From Cupriavidus plantarum (GTDB lineage Bacteria > Pseudomonadota > Gammaproteobacteria > Burkholderiales > Burkholderiaceae): a stretch of 64,000 nt of DNA. The stretch is taken from assembly GCF_905397285.1 (NCBI RefSeq), contig NZ_CAJPUX010000002.1, positions 868,001 to 932,000 of the forward strand, read 5' to 3'. This document shows positions 61,601 to 64,000 of this stretch, in pieces. Position numbers and translations under genes: made by a program. The notes beneath the pieces are model-generated. The model saw only the letters and a list, made by a program, of their open reading frames with translations, was not told the origin of the DNA and ran no database searches. The first letter of the stretch is position 1, and each line of letters begins with the position of its first letter.

Positions 61601-62929
61601 CTACAACACGCCGCGCTCACGCAGCGCGGCGATCTCCGGCCCGCTTAACTTCAGGCAATCCCGCAGGACCTCGTCCGTATGCTGCCCCAACGCGGGCGGC
61701 GCATAGCGTAACTGCGTTGGCGTCTCCGAGAATCGCAGCGGACTGGCGGCCGTGCGGATGCGGTCGACCGGGTCGTGCGCGGGCCGCTCCCCGTCGCGAT
61801 AGCGGCGCTGTTCTACCTCTACGCCTCGATGTCGCACCTGCGCGTCCGCGAACGCCTGCCCGATATCGTTGATCGGGCCGCAGGGTACGGCGTTTGCCTC
61901 GAGCACGTCGATCCATGTGGCAGTCGTGCGCGCCCGCGTGATGTCGCTCATCATCGGAATCAGCGTGTCGCGATGGGCGACGCGCGCCGAGTTCGTGCGA
62001 TAGCGCTCGTCGCGCGCCCAGTCGGTCCCGGCTACCTCGCAGAAGCGCGCAAACTGTCCGTCGTTGCCGATGGCGAGTAGCATCCGGCCATCCTGCGTCG
62101 GAAAATCCTGATAGGGTACGACGCTCGGATGGGCATTGCCCTGGCGCTTCGGCACCGATCCCGAGTTCAGATACCCCGCGCCCTGATTGGCCAGCACGGC
62201 CATCGCCACATCGAGCAGGGCGATATCGAGGGCCTGGCCCCGGCCCGTATGGTGGCGCGCTTCGAGCGCCCCGAGAATGGCGGTGGTCGCATACATGCCC
62301 GTGAATACGTCGATGACCGCCACGCCTACGCGCATCGGCCCCGCGCCGGGATCGCCATCGGCCTGGCCGGTCACGCTCATCAGGCCGCTCATGGCCTGCA
62401 TCAGCAGGTCGTAGCCTGGGCGCGCGGCATAGGGACCGGTCTGGCCGAAGCCGGTGATCGAGCAGTAGATGAGCCGTGGGTTGAGCGCGCTCAGGGTTTC
62501 GTAGTCGAGCCCGTAGCGCGTCAGCCCACCCGTCTTGAAATTCTCGATCACGACGTCGCTCTGGCGCGCGAGTTCCCGAATGAGCGCCTGACCCTCGGGC
62601 GTGGCCATATCGACTGTGACCGAACGCTTGTTGCGATTGCAGGCGGCAAAGTAGCTCGCCTGCGAGGTCGGACCGTCGTCGCCTGACAGGTACGGCGGCC
62701 CCCAGCGCCGCGTATCGTCTCCCTCGCCGGGCTTCTCGATCTTGATGACGTCCGCCCCCATATCGGCGAGGTTCTGCGTGCACCATGGTCCCGCCAGCAC
62801 GCGCGACAGGTCCAGCACGCGCACGTGGCTCAGGGCACCGGTCTGCCGGGATGGCGGCGGCAGGCCGTTGGACGCGCCGGCCGGGTGTGCCATGCCGGGC
62901 GCCATACCGGATGTCATACCGGATGTCAT
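61601..62929 (-). CDS. CaiB/BaiF family (class III) CoA transferase
   Basis: Moves CoA between carboxylic acids. 442 aa. The catalytic Asp is in the usual place (MQAMSGLMSVTGQADG preceding, then the DIALLDVAMAVLANQG segment), with N-terminal LDLSRVLAGPWCTQNLADMGADVIKIE at about 37-63 as the family signature. ATG 62929 overlaps the SDR stop by ATGA. In-frame ATGs at 62917, 62905 and 62893, produced by a 12-bp repeat, are alternatives; the conserved part begins only at about residue 34. Works with the SDR and DUF35 genes upstream in acyl-CoA metabolism. Confidence 0.9.
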   Translation of the reverse strand: MTSGMTSGMAPGMAHPAGASNGLPPPSRQTGALSHVRVLDLSRVLAGPWCTQNLADMGADVIKIEKPGEGDDTRRWGPPYLSGDDGPTSQASYFAACNRNKRSVTVDMATPEGQALIRELARQSDVVIENFKTGGLTRYGLDYETLSALNPRLIYCSITGFGQTGPYAARPGYDLLMQAMSGLMSVTGQADGDPGAGPMRVGVAVIDVFTGMYATTAILGALEARHHTGRGQALDIALLDVAMAVLANQGAGYLNSGSVPKRQGNAHPSVVPYQDFPTQDGRMLLAIGNDGQFARFCEVAGTDWARDERYRTNSARVAHRDTLIPMMSDITRARTTATWIDVLEANAVPCGPINDIGQAFADAQVRHRGVEVEQRRYRDGERPAHDPVDRIRTAASPLRFSETPTQLRYAPPALGQHTDEVLRDCLKLSGPEIAALRERGVL

Positions 62930-62938
62930 ACCGGATCC
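62903..62938 (-). repeat. 12-bp tandem repeat at SDR/CoA-transferase junction
   Basis: Three copies of CATACCGGATGT (plus strand, last one diverging) carry both the SDR stop and several ATG starts of the CoA transferase (MTSGMTSGM). Confidence 0.9.
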
Positions 62939-63840
62939 CACGAGAACACGTCCGCGGAGCGGTCCATGGGCACGAATGACGCGCGCAGCGCGGGCATGCC
63001 GTGCTCCGCGATGAACTCGGGCGTCCAGCCCTCGCCGCGATGCACGGAACGCAGCGGGCGCGGCTGGCTCATCACGAAGATTTCGTTGTTGCGCACGGCA
63101 AAGACCTGCGCATTGACCGCCGATGCGGCGTCGGACAGCAGGTAGACCGCAAGCGGCGCGATCTTGGCCGGCGTCATCTGTTGAATCTTCGCCACGCGGG
63201 CCTGCTGCTCGGGCGTGTCCGTCGGAATCGAGCCGATCATGCGGCTCCAGGCGAACGGCGCGATGCAGTTGGAGCGCACGTTGAACTTCTGCATATCGAG
63301 CGCGATGCTCTTGGACAGCGCGACCAGCCCGAGCTTGGCGGCGCTGTAGTTGGCCTGCCCGAAGTTGCCGATCAGGCCCGATGTCGAGGTCATATGCACG
63401 AACGCGCCAGACTCCTGCTCCTTGAAGTGGGGCGCGGCCGCGCGGCTCATATAGTAGCTGCCGTAGAGGTGGACCTGAATCACCGCATCCCACTCGTCGT
63501 TCCCCATCTTGTGGAAGAACCGGTCGCGCAGGATGCCGGCGTTGTTCACCACGCCGTCGATGCGGCCGAAGCTGTCGAGCGCGCACTCGATGATGCGCGC
63601 CGCGCTGTTCGCGCCCGCCACGCTGTCCGTGCTGACCGCGGCGCGGCCGCCGGCCTCGCGAATCTCACGTGCCACGGACTCCGCGGGGCCCATGTCCTGG
63701 CCTTCGCCGCTGGTCGAGGTGCCAAGGTCGTTGACGACCACGCTTGCGCCGGCGGCCGCCATGGCCAGTGCCATGTCGCGGCCGATACCGCCGCCCGCGC
63801 CGGTCACGACCACTACCTTGCCTTCCATCATCTGCGCCAT
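62926..63840 (-). CDS. Short-chain dehydrogenase/reductase (multifunctional acyl-CoA type)
   Basis: NAD(P)-dependent 3-hydroxyacyl-CoA dehydrogenase-like SDR. 304 aa, longer than the usual 250. TGAGGGIGRD cofactor motif at about 13-22, NNAG at about 97-100, catalytic Ser-Tyr-Lys in MTSTSGLIG and YSAAK (Tyr about 164). The VNDLGTSTSGEG loop and a C-terminal tail (about 235-304) resemble the dehydrogenase part of peroxisomal-type multifunctional enzymes. AAGGAGACAAGC precedes the ATG. Coupled to the CoA transferase. Confidence 0.9.
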   Translation of the reverse strand: MAQMMEGKVVVVTGAGGGIGRDMALAMAAAGASVVVNDLGTSTSGEGQDMGPAESVAREIREAGGRAAVSTDSVAGANSAARIIECALDSFGRIDGVVNNAGILRDRFFHKMGNDEWDAVIQVHLYGSYYMSRAAAPHFKEQESGAFVHMTSTSGLIGNFGQANYSAAKLGLVALSKSIALDMQKFNVRSNCIAPFAWSRMIGSIPTDTPEQQARVAKIQQMTPAKIAPLAVYLLSDAASAVNAQVFAVRNNEIFVMSQPRPLRSVHRGEGWTPEFIAEHGMPALRASFVPMDRSADVFSWDPV

Positions 63841-63906
63841 GCTTGTCTCCTTGAATGTGTCGTAGCGGGGCCGCGGGGGGCCGCGGGGGCCGCGCGAGGG
63901 TCGCCG

Positions 63907-64000
63907 TCAGGCCGGGGCGAACACCGGCACGGGCGGACCGCCCTCGGTCTCGGCAAAGCGCACGCGGACGCGCTGGCCGATGCGTACGCTGTCGAGGTCC
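63907..64000 (-). CDS. DUF35 OB-fold protein, C-terminal end only
   Basis: Only the last 31 codons are in the window; the stop is at 63909-63907 and the frame is open to the right edge. The visible end (DLDSVRIGQRVRVRFAETEG, then PVPVFAPA) fits the C terminus of DUF35 Zn-ribbon/OB-fold proteins, which partner SCP2-type thiolases in acyl-CoA metabolism. 66 bases separate it from the SDR. Confidence 0.65.
   Translation of the reverse strand, partial: DLDSVRIGQRVRVRFAETEGGPPVPVFAPA

Noticed and set aside
1-64000. tRNA, rRNA, CRISPR, IS element, integrase or phage genes
   Set aside because: None seen on either strand. The island character of the T3SS therefore cannot be supported by mobility genes in this window.

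Overview
The window is about 66% G+C chromosomal DNA with tightly packed genes. It looks like a Burkholderiaceae beta-proteobacterium of the Cupriavidus/Ralstonia type. The reasons are a type III secretion (T3SS) cluster in the Ralstonia/Xanthomonas hrp gene order, an AraC-type HrpB regulator, several Bug/TctC-type solute receptors, MocR regulators and a CeoAB-OpcM-like efflux operon. Genus is an inference from gene content only. I saw no tRNA, rRNA, CRISPR, IS element or phage gene.

Region 1 (1-20.0 kb), T3SS island: sctV (cut by the left edge) and sctU read left. hrpB1-sctI-sctJ-sctK-sctL-sctN-sctO-sctT, then hrpB-sctC, read right. Next come a small Pro/Asn/Gly-rich harpin-like ORF (left) and the translocon gene hrpF (right). 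Both divergent junctions (sctU/hrpB1 and small ORF/hrpF) carry two back-to-back, perfect TTCG-N16-TTCG hrpII/PIP boxes, each followed 30-31 nt later by a YANNNT -10. Four boxes thus tie the apparatus, the translocon and the small ORF to the HrpB regulon. A TonB-dependent siderophore receptor, an OmpR-type HrpG-like regulator with a degenerate receiver, and a lytic transglycosylase follow.

Region 2 (20.3-31.3 kb): a ten-kb catabolic operon. It has an amidase, a five-domain peptide-type ABC importer, a 2-hydroxyacid dehydrogenase, an HSL-type esterase, a PaiB-like flavoprotein and a class II aldolase. A convergent IclR regulator ends it.

Region 3 (31.4-41.3 kb): a GabR-like MocR divergent from a GabT-like aminotransferase; small DUF1801 and KTSC genes and a YihY membrane protein; then a Bug receptor divergent from an operon of 2-hydroxyacid dehydrogenase, enolase-superfamily enzyme, second Bug receptor and FadR-type GntR regulator.

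Region 4 (41.4-54.3 kb): a hydrolase-like protein lacking its serine nucleophile heads an RND efflux operon (adaptor, pump, outer-membrane channel) followed by a LysR gene. Then come a small exported protein, PagL lipid A deacylase, a carbonic anhydrase next to a SulP transporter, and an Old Yellow Enzyme.

Region 5 (54.4-64 kb): an APH-fold kinase and a PLP phospho-lyase (pattern of phosphoethanolamine/phosphohydroxylysine catabolism), a MocR regulator, an MHS-type MFS importer and an M20 deacylase. A 36-bp element is shared by the kinase and MocR/MFS promoters. A leftward acyl-CoA set (CaiB-type CoA transferase, SDR, DUF35 protein) runs off the right edge.
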